A DNA stretch of 64,000 nt from JADKHC01 sp047600805 (GTDB lineage Bacteria; Verrucomicrobiota; Verrucomicrobiia; Opitutales; Opitutaceae): contig JASGKG010000001.1 in NCBI GenBank assembly GCA_047600805.1, positions 4,464,001-4,528,000 on the forward strand, given 5' to 3'. Below are positions 42,500 to 50,699 of the stretch, piece after piece. The translations under genes and the position numbers were made by a program. Below the pieces are notes generated by a model. The model saw only the letters and a program-made list of their open reading frames with translations, did no database searches and was not told the DNA's origin. Every line of letters begins with the position of its first letter. Within the stretch, counting starts at the first letter, position 1.

Positions 42500-42697
42500 T
42501 TTTTCGAAAACAATAATAGCGAGGTGTCTCGCTAGCGCGTCTCGGTACGCGTTTTTGAAAAATCCAGCTGTGGTTCCGGCCTGGCCGGTCTCAGTCATCC
42601 GATTGGCGGGTGGCTGGCAGCCAAGCACGTTAGGTTTTTGGTCTAGCTGAGGGTGAAACAAAAAGGGCGGGCGTGTTAATTCGCGCCCGCTCTTTTA
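42500..42697 (+). ncRNA. Possible small RNA ending in a terminator
   Basis: The gap between the pectinase terminator and yjbQ holds a series of hairpins (agcgag/ctcgct, ccggc/gccgg, ggct/agcc) and then GGGCGGGCG, loop, CGCGCCCGCTCTTTT at 42665-42697, a good terminator with no gene before it. That suggests a short transcript. It does not match SRP RNA, tmRNA or a riboswitch class I can recognise; boundaries are guesses. Confidence 0.3.
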
Positions 42698-42755
42698 TTT
42701 TCCGCGATCGTTTCGCTGCACTTGGCGAGCGGCGCGGATCCGATATGTTCGGTTC

Positions 42756-43175
42756 ATGGCTGTACCTCAAACCACGCTTTCGATCCGAACCCGCGGAAAA
42801 GGATTGCACGAAGTTACCGATCAAATCGCTGGCGAGCTCCTAAAAAGCGGTCGTCAGAAGGGCTTGGTCAACGTGTTTTGCCAGCATACGAGCTGCAGCC
42901 TCGTCATTATGGAAAACGCCGATCCAACAGCGCGACACGACTTGGAAGCGTGGCTGGAGCGGTTGGTTCCCGAGGACGATCCGCACTTTGAGCATACGAT
43001 GGAAGGCCCCGACGACATGCCGAGCCACATCAAAATGGCACTGACTCGCACCAGCGAATCGGTCCCTTTTGCCGGCGGACGCATGCTGCTGGGGACTTGG
43101 CAGGGCATTTATCTCTGGGAGCACCGGCGCCACGCCCACACGCGAAATCTCATAGTCACAATTCTGGGCGAGTAG
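42756..43175 (+). CDS. YjbQ family protein (UPF0047)
   Basis: A 139-residue cytoplasmic protein of the YjbQ family. The family core is clear: GLVNVFCQHTSCSLVIMENA at about 36-55, then DDMPSHIKMALT near 87 and the C-terminal GTWQGIYLWEHRRHAHTRNL. The conserved histidines and acidic residues form a metal-like site on a trimeric fold. Some members show weak thiamine-phosphate synthase activity and are annotated that way; the true role is unsettled. It is not clearly linked to its neighbours; pyruvate carboxylase follows after 134 bases. Confidence 0.9.
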   Translation: MAVPQTTLSIRTRGKGLHEVTDQIAGELLKSGRQKGLVNVFCQHTSCSLVIMENADPTARHDLEAWLERLVPEDDPHFEHTMEGPDDMPSHIKMALTRTSESVPFAGGRMLLGTWQGIYLWEHRRHAHTRNLIVTILGE

Positions 43176-43309
43176 GGCGGCAACGCCCTTTCCTTGGTTT
43201 GGGCTTAATCAGCAATCGATTATCCCGATTTGCAGAAGCGCCGCGCATGCGTTCCGTGCGAGGTTTGGCTTTAACACCGTGTTAGTCCCCGCATTGACCT
43301 CACCTTAGC

Positions 43310-46300
43310 ATGGCCGCGTCTCCCACTCTTCGTCCTATCCAAAAGTTAATGGCTGCGAACCGCAGCGAGATAGCCGTGCGCATCTTCCGCGCCGGCACGG
43401 AGCTCGGCCTCCGTACGGTCGCGGTCTATGCGCAAGAGGACCGGTTCTGCATTCACCGTTACAAAGCCGACGAGGCCTATCCGGTCGGCACCGGCAAAGG
43501 TCCCGTCGCCGCCTACCTCGACATCGACAGCATTGTCACGCTGGCGAAAGAAAAGGGCATCGACGCGATCCACCCGGGCTACGGTTTCTTGTCGGAAAAT
43601 GCCGATTTCGCCCGCGCCTGCGAACAGGCCGGGCTCGTTTTCGTCGGCCCTCGTTCCGAGTTGCTCGACATGATGGGCGACAAAACTGCCGCGCGCGCCA
43701 TCGCCAAGAAAGCCGGCGTGCCCGTTCTGCCCGGAACCGAGGAGCCGGTCTCCGATCGTGACGAAGCGCTCAAAATCGCCAAATCCATCGGCTTTCCGCT
43801 TATCATCAAAGCAGCCTTCGGCGGCGGCGGTCGCGGCATGCGCGTTGTCCACAAGGCTTCCGAACTGGCCCCGCTGCTCGACGAGGCCCAGGGCGAAGCC
43901 GGTCGCGCCTTCGGCAATCCTGCGGTTTTCCTCGAAAAATACATCCCGCGCGCCAAGCACATCGAAGTGCAGGTCCTCGGCGACAAGCATGGCAACGTGA
44001 TCCATCTGCACGAGCGCGATTGCTCCGTGCAGCGTCGTCACCAAAAAGTCGTGGAGGTAGCGCCTAGTTTCGGCCTGCCGCCTGAGGTTGTAAGCGAGCT
44101 CTGCGAGGCTGCCGCGAAACTCGCGCGTTCCGTCAAATATGACAACGCCGGCACGATCGAATTCCTCTACGACTTGGATCGACACGAATGGTTTTTCATC
44201 GAGATGAACCCGCGTATCCAGGTCGAGCATACGGTGACCGAGGTGATCACCGGTCTTGATCTGGTTCGCGCGCAGATTCTCATCGCCCAAGGTTATTCGC
44301 TGCATTCGCCCGAGGTGGGCATGCCGCAACAAGCCGACGTGCCGCGCAACGGTTTTGCCATCCAGTGCCGCATCACCACCGAAGACCCGGCAAACAAATT
44401 CATCCCCGATTACGGCCGCATCCTCGCGTATCGTTCGCCCGGCGGCCTTGGTATTCGCCTCGACGGCGGCATGGGGTTCTCCGGCGCGGTCATCACGCCT
44501 TTCTACGATTCGCTTTTGGTGAAACTCATTTCAAGCGGACACAGCTACGAACTCGCGATGCAGCGCACCAAGCGCGCGTTGTCGGAATTCCGTATCCGCG
44601 GCGTGAAGACAAACATCCCGTTCCTCGAAAACGTGATTTCGCACGAGGTGTTTCGCGCAGGGCAGGCGACGACCACGTTGATCGACACGTCGCCCGAGCT
44701 TTTTGCGTTCAAGCCGCGCCGCGATCGCGCCACGAAGCTTCTGAATTTTCTCGGCAACGTAATCGTGAACGGCAACCCGCACGCGAAAGGCTATCGCCCC
44801 GAGAAATCGTTCACGCCGGCTGCATTGCCGCTACAACATCTCCGTGCCGCGCCGCCCGATGGCACGCGCCAGTTGTTGCTCAAATTGGGTGCGAAGAAAT
44901 TCGCCGAGTGGGCCGGCTCGCAAAAGCGCCTGCTCGTCACCGACACCACGTTCCGCGACGCCCACCAATCGCTCATGGCCACGCGCGTGCGCAGCTACGA
45001 CATGCTCGCGTGCGCTGGCGCCGTCGCCCGCGGCGCTCCCCAACTGTTTTCACTCGAGCTTTGGGGCGGCGCGACGTTCGACACCGCGATGCGATTCCTC
45101 AACGAGGACCCGTGGGATCGCCTGCGCCAACTGCGCGAGCGCGTTCCCAATATTTGTTTCCAGATGTTGTTTCGGGGCGCCAACGCCGTCGGTTACACCA
45201 ACTATCCCGACTCGGTTGTTGCTGGTTTCGTGAAGCACGCGGCCGAGAGCGGCATGGATATCTTCCGCATTTTCGACTCGCTCAACTATCTCCCGAATCT
45301 CCGCGTCGCCATGGACGCCGTGCAGGACACGCACGCGGTCTGCGAGGCGGCGATTTGCTACACAGGCAACATCCTCGATGGCCGCCGCGACAAGTTCTCG
45401 CTCAAATATTACGTGCAGCTCGCATCGGAATTGAAGCGCATGGGCGCGCACCTTCTCGCGATCAAGGACATGGCCGGGTTGTGCCGTCCGTACGCCGCGC
45501 AGAAATTGGTGAAGGCGCTCAAGGAAGAAGTGGGCCTGCCGATCCATTTCCACACGCACGACACGAGTGGCATAGCAGCTGGTTCGATTTTGCGCGCGAC
45601 CGATTCCGGCGTCGCGATTGTCGACCTCGCGCTCGCGTCGATGAGCGGCAGCACGTCGCAACCGAACCTCAACTCGATCGTTGCCGCGCTGCAACACACG
45701 CCGCGCGACACGCAGCTCGACTTGGATGCGCTCAACGAGCTTTCCGATTACTGGGAGCACGTGCGCGAATTCTACCGACCCTTCGACACTGCACCGCGCA
45801 CCGGCTCGGCCGAGGTTTATCTGCACGAAATGCCGGGCGGCCAATACACGAATCTTCGCGAGCAGGCCGCCTCGATGGGCATCCTGCACCGCTGGCGCGA
45901 GGTCGCCCGCACCTATGCAGAAGTGAACGCGCTCTTCGGCGACATCGTCAAAGTCACGCCATCATCGAAGGTCGTTGGTGATATGGCATTGTTCCTGTTT
46001 TCGCGCGGCATCAAGCCGGCCGATGTGGTCAACCTTGAGCCTGGTTCGATGCCGTTTCCCGAAAGCGTCATCGACATGTTTAGCGGCGGCCTCGGCTGGC
46101 CGGAAGGCGGCTGGCCGGAGGATGTTTCACGCGTCGTGCTGGGTGAGGAACGCCACGCCGAAGCGCGGACGAGGTACAAGGCCGCCCTTAAGAAGAAGTC
46201 TTCGGCCCGGGGGCACCTCTCCGACGACTCGCTCGAGAAATCCCGTGCCGAACTTGCTGCCAAGCTCCATCACGAGCCGAGCGACGACGAGCTGTATTCA

Positions 46301-46819
46301 TATTTGATGTACCCGCAGGTGTTCCTCGATTTCGCGAAGTCGCAGCGCGAGTACAGCGATGTGAGCGTACTGCCAACGCCGGCCTTTTATTACGGACTCA
46401 AGCCCAACGAGGAAATCACGGTCGACATCGAAGAGGGCAAGGCGCTCATCATCCGCTTGGTGAATGTGAGCACGCCCGACAAGGACGGACGCCGAACCAT
46501 CAGCTACGATCTCAACGGCATGTCGCGCGAAACGCTGATCCTCGATAAGAACGTCGCTCCGAAGACCAAGGCTCGCCCGAAAGCCGATCTCTCCGATCCA
46601 CTCCAAGTGGCGGCGCCGATCCCGGGCTTAATTGCGGTCGTATCGGTGTCGGTCGGCTCGAAAGTCGCGAAAGGCGACAAGCTCTTCATGATGGAAGCGA
46701 TGAAAATGCAGACCACGGTCTACGCGCCTGTCGACGGCGTCGTCGCCGAGTTGCACGTGGCCGTCGGCGACACGGTCGAAAGCAAAGACCTGCTGCTGAA
46801 GCTCCGGACCGGAAGCTAG
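43310..46819 (+). CDS. pyc: Pyruvate carboxylase
   Basis: A 1169-residue biotin enzyme that makes oxaloacetate from pyruvate and bicarbonate using ATP, refilling the TCA cycle. Biotin carboxylase domain residues about 10-460 (AANRSEIAVRIFRAGTELGL, GGGGRGMRVV, FIEMNPRIQVEHTVTE), carboxyltransferase about 535-830 (TTFRDAHQSL, GGATFDTAMRFL, FHTHDTSG), the conserved carboxylase/PYC_OADA domain to about 1030, and the biotinyl domain at the end with EAMKMQ, Lys1132. Length and order match single-chain pyruvate carboxylases. The start is preceded by only a weak ribosome site. No second anaplerotic gene is in the window. Confidence 0.96.
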   Translation: MAASPTLRPIQKLMAANRSEIAVRIFRAGTELGLRTVAVYAQEDRFCIHRYKADEAYPVGTGKGPVAAYLDIDSIVTLAKEKGIDAIHPGYGFLSENADFARACEQAGLVFVGPRSELLDMMGDKTAARAIAKKAGVPVLPGTEEPVSDRDEALKIAKSIGFPLIIKAAFGGGGRGMRVVHKASELAPLLDEAQGEAGRAFGNPAVFLEKYIPRAKHIEVQVLGDKHGNVIHLHERDCSVQRRHQKVVEVAPSFGLPPEVVSELCEAAAKLARSVKYDNAGTIEFLYDLDRHEWFFIEMNPRIQVEHTVTEVITGLDLVRAQILIAQGYSLHSPEVGMPQQADVPRNGFAIQCRITTEDPANKFIPDYGRILAYRSPGGLGIRLDGGMGFSGAVITPFYDSLLVKLISSGHSYELAMQRTKRALSEFRIRGVKTNIPFLENVISHEVFRAGQATTTLIDTSPELFAFKPRRDRATKLLNFLGNVIVNGNPHAKGYRPEKSFTPAALPLQHLRAAPPDGTRQLLLKLGAKKFAEWAGSQKRLLVTDTTFRDAHQSLMATRVRSYDMLACAGAVARGAPQLFSLELWGGATFDTAMRFLNEDPWDRLRQLRERVPNICFQMLFRGANAVGYTNYPDSVVAGFVKHAAESGMDIFRIFDSLNYLPNLRVAMDAVQDTHAVCEAAICYTGNILDGRRDKFSLKYYVQLASELKRMGAHLLAIKDMAGLCRPYAAQKLVKALKEEVGLPIHFHTHDTSGIAAGSILRATDSGVAIVDLALASMSGSTSQPNLNSIVAALQHTPRDTQLDLDALNELSDYWEHVREFYRPFDTAPRTGSAEVYLHEMPGGQYTNLREQAASMGILHRWREVARTYAEVNALFGDIVKVTPSSKVVGDMALFLFSRGIKPADVVNLEPGSMPFPESVIDMFSGGLGWPEGGWPEDVSRVVLGEERHAEARTRYKAALKKKSSARGHLSDDSLEKSRAELAAKLHHEPSDDELYSYLMYPQVFLDFAKSQREYSDVSVLPTPAFYYGLKPNEEITVDIEEGKALIIRLVNVSTPDKDGRRTISYDLNGMSRETLILDKNVAPKTKARPKADLSDPLQVAAPIPGLIAVVSVSVGSKVAKGDKLFMMEAMKMQTTVYAPVDGVVAELHVAVGDTVESKDLLLKLRTGS

Positions 46820-46833
46820 ACAAGGCTCGTTTT

Positions 46834-46978
46834 GGTAGGGATGGACCGCCGGGCCGACGACTACAACCAGTGTCGTGAGGTCAAGCCGCGTGGTCTTGTC
46901 CTTTGCCACAGCGATGTCCCAAGGTGGAACTCGCACTCCGTGCGAGTTTGTTCAACGTCGCGATCTCCTTGATCGCCG
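46834..46978. repeat. REP-like hairpin cluster after pyc
   Basis: Contains GGTAGGGATGGACCGCCGGG (the reverse complement of a block at 50868-50912), then AACTCGCA-CTCCG-TGCGAGTT and GCGATC-TCCTT-GATCGC hairpins. The same hairpin styles recur at 49790-50000 and 50700-50915. No gene is seen in the rest of this 246-base gap. Confidence 0.6.
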
Positions 46979-47065
46979 CCAAACTGGTTCCGTGAGCTAA
47001 AACGCTCCGCCTTGCTCGTGTTGGCGATCAGTGCATCTCGAGGTGACACTCAACGAGCCCCGGAT

Positions 47066-47551
47066 TCACAGGAGCGAGGGGTTCATCCTCCACGTGACGA
47101 AGCATAGAACCGAAGCGAAGGTAACCCACAGGATGTAGGGTAGGAGCAGGACGCCGGCGAGTCGCTGCCGATGCCAGAACGTGGCGAGCATAACCGCGAT
47201 GAGCAGCCAGAGCACAATGACTTCAACAAACGCAAATGCCCCCAGGTGCCAGGCAAAGAACAACCAGCTCCACAACGAATTGGCCGCGAGTTGCGCGACG
47301 AATAACCAGAGTGCCTTGCCGTTCGCCCGCCAACCGCCCTTCCGCCAGACCACCCATGCCGCGATCGCCATAAGCGTGTAGAGAATGCTCCAAACCGGCC
47401 CGAACACCGACCCGGGAGGTGCCCAGGCCGGGCGAGACAACTGCGCGTAAAATTCACGTGCGTTGATTGAAGCGATCGCCCCCACCGACGCGGCGGCATA
47501 CGAAAGCGCCAGCCATCCGACCAAACCGAAAAGTTGTTTGCCTTTGCTCAT
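47066..47551 (-). CDS. TspO/MBR family membrane protein
   Basis: A 161-residue protein with five membrane helices and the tryptophan-rich pattern of TspO: SRPAWAPPGSVFGPVWSILY at about 39-58 and NSLWSWLFFAWH near 103-114. TspO proteins bind porphyrins and act in stress or tetrapyrrole control; the exact function here is unknown. I start at ATG 47551, preceded by an AGGAAAT ribosome site; a longer frame adds 12 non-conserved residues. It is the last of a run of short minus-strand genes separated by attC-like spacers. Confidence 0.9.
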   Translation of the reverse strand: MSKGKQLFGLVGWLALSYAAASVGAIASINAREFYAQLSRPAWAPPGSVFGPVWSILYTLMAIAAWVVWRKGGWRANGKALWLFVAQLAANSLWSWLFFAWHLGAFAFVEVIVLWLLIAVMLATFWHRQRLAGVLLLPYILWVTFASVLCFVTWRMNPSLL

Positions 47552-47568
47552 AAGATTTCCTGGCGCTG

Positions 47569-47619
47569 CCGGGCTGCTCCGCCGCACTGGCGGGCAGAAG
47601 CTAAAAGGTGGTTCGGCTC
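47569..47619 (-). repeat. attC-like spacer A
   Basis: On the minus strand: GAGCCGAACCA, then CCTTTTAGCTTCTGCCCGCC and AGTGCGGCGG. The GCCGAACCA start, the CCTTTT run and the TCTGCCCGCCAGTRCGGCG block are shared with spacer D at 49244-49342. Shared non-coding sequence between unrelated short genes is the hallmark of a cassette array. Confidence 0.5.
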
Positions 47620-47632
47620 ATCCCGCACGCGG

Positions 47633-47995
47633 TCACATTTCCTTCCGTAATTGTTCACGCAAACGTCGGTTCTCTTCTTCCAATGCAGCTACTCGATCCC
47701 CTGCGGGCGGCGCGCCGAGGATGTTGTCCTCGGTGAAATACACGCCCGAGAACAAGGCCGTTTTGCAGGTGGCTCGATGTTCGGTGCCGTCGGGCTCACG
47801 ATAAAAAACCTCGTAAATGCACGCATCCTTCTCGCCGAACCAACCCTTTCCGAAGGGGCTCCACCTGATCGCGAGAACCTGTCCTCCGCGATTGCTGACG
47901 TACGACCGAATGCGTGACTTGTTCATCTCGCCGGCGATGAGGCGGCCGCAAACCGCAAAGCACACGATAACAGCTATGATGAGAGGCATCTCCAT
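47633..47995 (-). CDS. Small membrane-anchored protein of unknown function
   Basis: A 120-residue protein I do not recognise. Residues 3-20 are a hydrophobic anchor (MPLIIAVIVCFAVCGRLI). The middle reads as a small beta domain (RGGQVLAIRWSPFGKGWFGE, then CIYEVFYREPDGTEHRATCK) and the last 20 residues are a short coiled coil (RVAALEEENRRLREQLRKEM). Thirty-eight bases separate it from the frameshifted lipoprotein gene upstream, with no attC-like spacer, so these two may travel as one cassette. Confidence 0.65.
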   Translation of the reverse strand: MEMPLIIAVIVCFAVCGRLIAGEMNKSRIRSYVSNRGGQVLAIRWSPFGKGWFGEKDACIYEVFYREPDGTEHRATCKTALFSGVYFTEDNILGAPPAGDRVAALEEENRRLREQLRKEM

Positions 47996-48033
47996 GGGTA
48001 TTGGTCTTGTTTAATGTTACAAATCTACCGCGA

Positions 48034-48266
48034 CTACTTGTTCATCTTTTTTTGGAAATCCTGCTCAAAAGCTTTTTGCTTTTGTTGGTCACGCTGGACC
48101 GCAGCATCGTGCAACCCATCGAGTGTAGCTCCCACGGCATTGCTCGATCGTATGCCGCCCCCACTACTCGACCGGGAGCCATTCGTGTGACATCCGATAA
48201 GCCACACCGTCGCCAAACAGAGAGAGCGGCCAGTACAACCGATGACTTAACCTGAAGCTTTTTCAT
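48034..48266 (-). pseudogene. Small lipoprotein gene broken by a frameshift
   Basis: From ATG 48266 the minus strand reads MKKLQVKSSVVLAALSV, a typical lipoprotein signal start. The lipobox follows in the next frame as LATVWLIGCHTNG and runs to the stop at 48034 (end QKQKAFEQDFQKKMNK). A single-base indel in the CTCTCTGTTTGG tract near 48218 would join them into a lipoprotein of about 77 residues with mature Cys near 26. Each frame alone makes no sense. It may be a true pseudogene or a sequencing error in a short repeat tract. Function unknown. Confidence 0.6.
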
Positions 48267-48280
48267 TTTAGTGTGGTTTT

Positions 48281-48353
48281 GCCTGACGTTTCAGATCTGC
48301 CCCGCAGTCGGCGTGACGAGCATAGTCGTGGCGCTTTAGCGGCTGGTTAGCTT
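48281..48353 (-). repeat. attC-like spacer C
   Basis: On the minus strand it begins AGCTAACCAGCCGCTAAAGC and ends GGCAGATCTGAAACGTCAGGC. GCTAACC at one end and CGTCAGGC (one change from GTTAGGC) at the other resemble attC R'' and R' sites. The inner AGATCTGAAACGT block recurs as AGATCTGAACGT next to the 49157 start. Confidence 0.45.
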
Positions 48354-48359
48354 TGGGTT

Positions 48360-49157
48360 TCATTCTTTTGGACGTGAGTCCCGAACGGATACGTCAGTGA
48401 CATCGATCAAGACGGACTCTAACTCGATACCCAGCGATGACAGTCGAACGGTTCCTGAGACCCTGACTGGTGCGCCGTTTTCGATATGGGGAAAAGCCTC
48501 TTTGGTCTTCGCCCCGATCGGTATCAGACGAATTCTCGTCGCTGCCCGTTCCTCTCGGTTGGTTTTTTCCGTCACGGCCAAAGGTTTTTTTAGAATAAGG
48601 ACGTAATAGCGGATCACTTGATCTGACTCCGGGTTCTCTCCGTAATTTGGCGGTCCATACGCCCAAACTCGCTCGAACCGGCCCTCGAGTGCAATTGAGT
48701 CCCCCTGGGCTATGGCCATGGCCGGCGCGACCGGTGCGCTAGCAGCGGGTTTGGCGGACCTAAGCGTTGGAGCTAGCGCATGGTTCTCATTTCTTGAAAA
48801 CACCAAGGAGTATGTCGACGGCGTCAACGTGACGGATTGTGGATGCAGAAATATCCGATCCGCCTTGTCCCGTGGATTTTTAGGGAATCTATGAATAACC
48901 AAAGATTCTATAACCTTCTTCTCTTTCGAAACAGCTACGACAAGTATAGTTTCCTCATCCAACTCACAAAAAACGTCTTCACATCCTTTGGGCGGCATAA
49001 GCTGCAACGCGTATTCTATTCCGTGCGGTACAGCATTCTTAGCAAGCGTCGCTTCAAGTGCGTCCGCAGACATTCCGACCGTAACCACCGTTTCTTCGGC
49101 GAGCAGTGGAAACAAGGAGATCCAAAGAAGGATTACGAGCGACAATACGGTCTTCAT
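48360..49157 (-). CDS. Exported protein of unknown function, two domains
   Basis: A 265-residue protein with a signal peptide (MKTVLSLVILLWISLFPLLA). The N-terminal domain (about 24-125) is unrecognised and has two cysteines close together (GCEDVFCELDEE), which may form a disulfide. After an alanine-rich linker (about 135-150) a second domain (about 155-260) reads ALEGRFERVWAYGPPNYGEN, RYYVLILKKPLAV and PVRVSGTVRLSS, a small OB-like pattern that reminds me of DUF4431; this is a weak match made by eye. It lies between attC-like spacers. Confidence 0.6.
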   Translation of the reverse strand: MKTVLSLVILLWISLFPLLAEETVVTVGMSADALEATLAKNAVPHGIEYALQLMPPKGCEDVFCELDEETILVVAVSKEKKVIESLVIHRFPKNPRDKADRIFLHPQSVTLTPSTYSLVFSRNENHALAPTLRSAKPAASAPVAPAMAIAQGDSIALEGRFERVWAYGPPNYGENPESDQVIRYYVLILKKPLAVTEKTNREERAATRIRLIPIGAKTKEAFPHIENGAPVRVSGTVRLSSLGIELESVLIDVTDVSVRDSRPKE

Positions 49158-49243
49158 TATGGCGAACGTTCAGATCTGCTGCGACTACGGATCGAGCATC
49201 TCAGCCACAGTGTTCTTTGTCGTAGCAATGATCATGTTATTTC

Positions 49244-49342
49244 GCCCAACGTTATAACAACCGCGCCGTACTGGCGGGCAGAGATCAAAAGGACTGACGT
49301 GATCATAGGCGTTGTGCTGTAGCGACTGAATTGGTTCGGCTC
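49244..49342 (-). repeat. attC-like spacer D
   Basis: On the minus strand: GAGCCGAACCAATTCAGTCGC at the start, CCTTTTGATCTCTGCCCGCC and CAGTACGGCGCGG in the middle, and TTATAACGTTGGGC at the end. The terminal GTTGGGC is a perfect match to the attC R' consensus GTTRRRY, and GCCGAAC is close to RYYYAAC. Shares blocks with spacers A and E. Confidence 0.5.
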
Positions 49343-49350
49343 TATGGTTT

Positions 49351-49677
49351 TCATTTCAGGACGGCTGCTGCTCCAAACAGAAACGGAAACGCGATGAAGC
49401 TAGCAGGAACGGCCATGATCACGCTCATAACTGAACAACGCATTACGTTCGTCACACTGAGAACTCCTTCTTTATTTCGCGCGGGATAGCCACGGATAAG
49501 ACCAAACTCAAACGTCGCATAAATGATCGCAAGATAGCCTAGTACAAACGCAACGGGCATGACCAACTTCGACTGAGGAAAGGCTCCCACTGATGCCACA
49601 ATCATACCAATGGCCCAAATTGGACCGGGTAGAAAATAGGCCAAGAGTTTTGGATGATGGACGTAGGACTTGAACAT
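49351..49677 (-). CDS. Small multi-pass membrane protein of unknown function
   Basis: A 108-residue protein with three likely helices (about 12-31, 37-60 and 80-105). No family is recognised. I start at ATG 49677 (MFKSYVHHPKLLAYFLPGPI), since the longer frame runs through repeat sequence with proline/arginine-rich nonsense. It is the first gene of the candidate cassette run. Confidence 0.6.
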   Translation of the reverse strand: MFKSYVHHPKLLAYFLPGPIWAIGMIVASVGAFPQSKLVMPVAFVLGYLAIIYATFEFGLIRGYPARNKEGVLSVTNVMRCSVMSVIMAVPASFIAFPFLFGAAAVLK

Positions 49678-49689
49678 AAAATTACTTTT

Positions 49690-49730
49690 GCCGAACAATG
49701 TTATTCGGCGGCACTGGGGTGGCTGGAAAG
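49690..49730 (-). repeat. attC-like spacer E
   Basis: On the minus strand: CCAGCCACCCCAGTGCCGCC and then GAATAACATTGTTCGGC. The CCAGTGC-CGCCG core and the GTTCGGC end align with the right part of spacers A and D. It directly precedes the 49677 start. Confidence 0.4.
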
Positions 49731-49789
49731 CGGGGAGCTGTAAAGGGAAGCCGCCATGGGGAGTGCGATTGGTTCTAGCGGGTGGCGAA

Positions 49790-50000
49790 TTTGGCTCAAG
49801 CGGATTGTCGCGGGTGGGGGCATACACAGCCAAGGCCGGGGGCAGCGCCTGCGGCCGAAAAAGGGGTGGCGCGGGCACTCCGTGCGCGCGGGCTTGAGGG
49901 TTGGGGTCGGACTGCCAGGCCGACCGCGGCTTGAGGGGAGGCGCTAGGAATCGGAGCGGACGACCAAGGCTGGTCGTCCCTCCCTGTGTAGAATGGTTGT
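49790..50000. repeat. Composite REP-like hairpin block, copy 1
   Basis: Ordered blocks: GGCCGGGGGCAGCGCCTGCGGCC-type stem, GGTGGCGCGGGCACTCCGTG with its pair CGCGCG, GTCGGACTGCCAGGCCGACC, and GGAGCGGACGACCAAGGCTG pairing with TGGTCGTCC, then tgtgtagaatggttg. The same blocks occur in the same order at 50700-50915. Confidence 0.7.
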
Positions 50001-50298
50001 TTACACGACCGAGTCTTTGTGAGCGGCGCAAAAAAAGCGCCCCGGCTTTTTAGGCCGGAGCGCGAAGCTGTTGGAAAACGCCGGCGAGCGAGGGAGGGGG
50101 ATGGCGTGAGGAGTGTGGTTTTGCCTGGCGTTTTGAACAGCGCTTGGGGGCGATCTCAGGGCGTCGCGGCAAGCGCGGAGCCCGCGCGGGAGTGAATGTG
50201 CAAATGATCGGCGGTGCGGAGCTTGGCTGGGCGCGATAATTGCAAAAGAGCGGCAGAGACCGTGGAGGCTACGAATCCCGCTGATTATGAGGCAAAAA
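50001..50298. other. Non-coding stretch between repeats
   Basis: No gene is recognised. A stem-loop with cgccccggctttttaggccggagcg at about 50037-50062 may end transcripts from either side. The remainder is GC-rich sequence without motifs. Confidence 0.4.
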
Positions 50299-50655
50299 GC
50301 GCTTCCTTTCGTCCAAAAAGTGTCTCCTTTGAACCAAAAACCTCCTCCTTTGGACCCAGAAGCAGCTCCTTTCGACCAAAAGGAAGCTCCTTTGGGGCGA
50401 TAAAAGGCTCCTTCGGACCGCGCAGGAGTTCCTTTGAACCGTGGCGTTTCTCCTTTCGAGCCGGGGCGAGCTCCTTTCGGCCGCGGAACTTCTCCTTAAG
50501 ACCAAAGCGCAACTCCTGCCGAGCGCGGGACGACTCCTTCGCGCCTTGAGGAGGCTCCTTTAAGCCGGGGAGTCGTTCCTTTGGTTCGGGGGATGTTTCC
50601 TTTGGACCGCCGGGCGATTCCTTCGAACCGGGAGGCTGCTCCTTAGGAGGAGTTT
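50299..50655. repeat. 21-bp tandem repeat, 17 units, SD-like core
   Basis: Seventeen consecutive 21-base units with the loose pattern N4-YTCCTT-T/C-NGanCC-N4. YTCCTT is present in 16 of 17 units; seven have exact CTCCTTT, whose complement AAAGGAG pairs with the 16S 3' end. The rest of each unit varies. A 21-base period keeps frame, so both strands show heptad pseudo-proteins (plus SFRPKxS, minus GRKELxx), but stops interrupt them at both ends and no start is convincing. Confidence 0.9.
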
Positions 50656-50699
50656 TTTCAGGAGGGTGCTTTTTGGCTTTTGGCGGGATTGCGTGGGTG

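Noticed and set aside
42540..42660. Signal recognition particle RNA, tmRNA or a known riboswitch
   Set aside because: The conserved SRP loop (ccggaaggaagcagcc), the tmRNA ends and the common riboswitch cores are all absent. Kept only as a possible small RNA.
43346..46000. Long frames inside the pyruvate carboxylase gene (328 residues minus, 538 residues plus, 279 residues minus)
   Set aside because: They are shadow frames of a high-GC gene with strong third-position bias; their translations are arginine- or alanine-rich and carry no family motif.
50214..50549. Repeat protein encoded by the 21-bp array on either strand
   Set aside because: Both strands give heptad-like reading only because 21 is a multiple of three. 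Stops cut each frame inside the array, and no start with a ribosome site is convincing.
50299..50655. CRISPR array
   Set aside because: The 21-base units abut one another and vary throughout; there are no constant repeats separated by unique spacers, and no cas genes are nearby.
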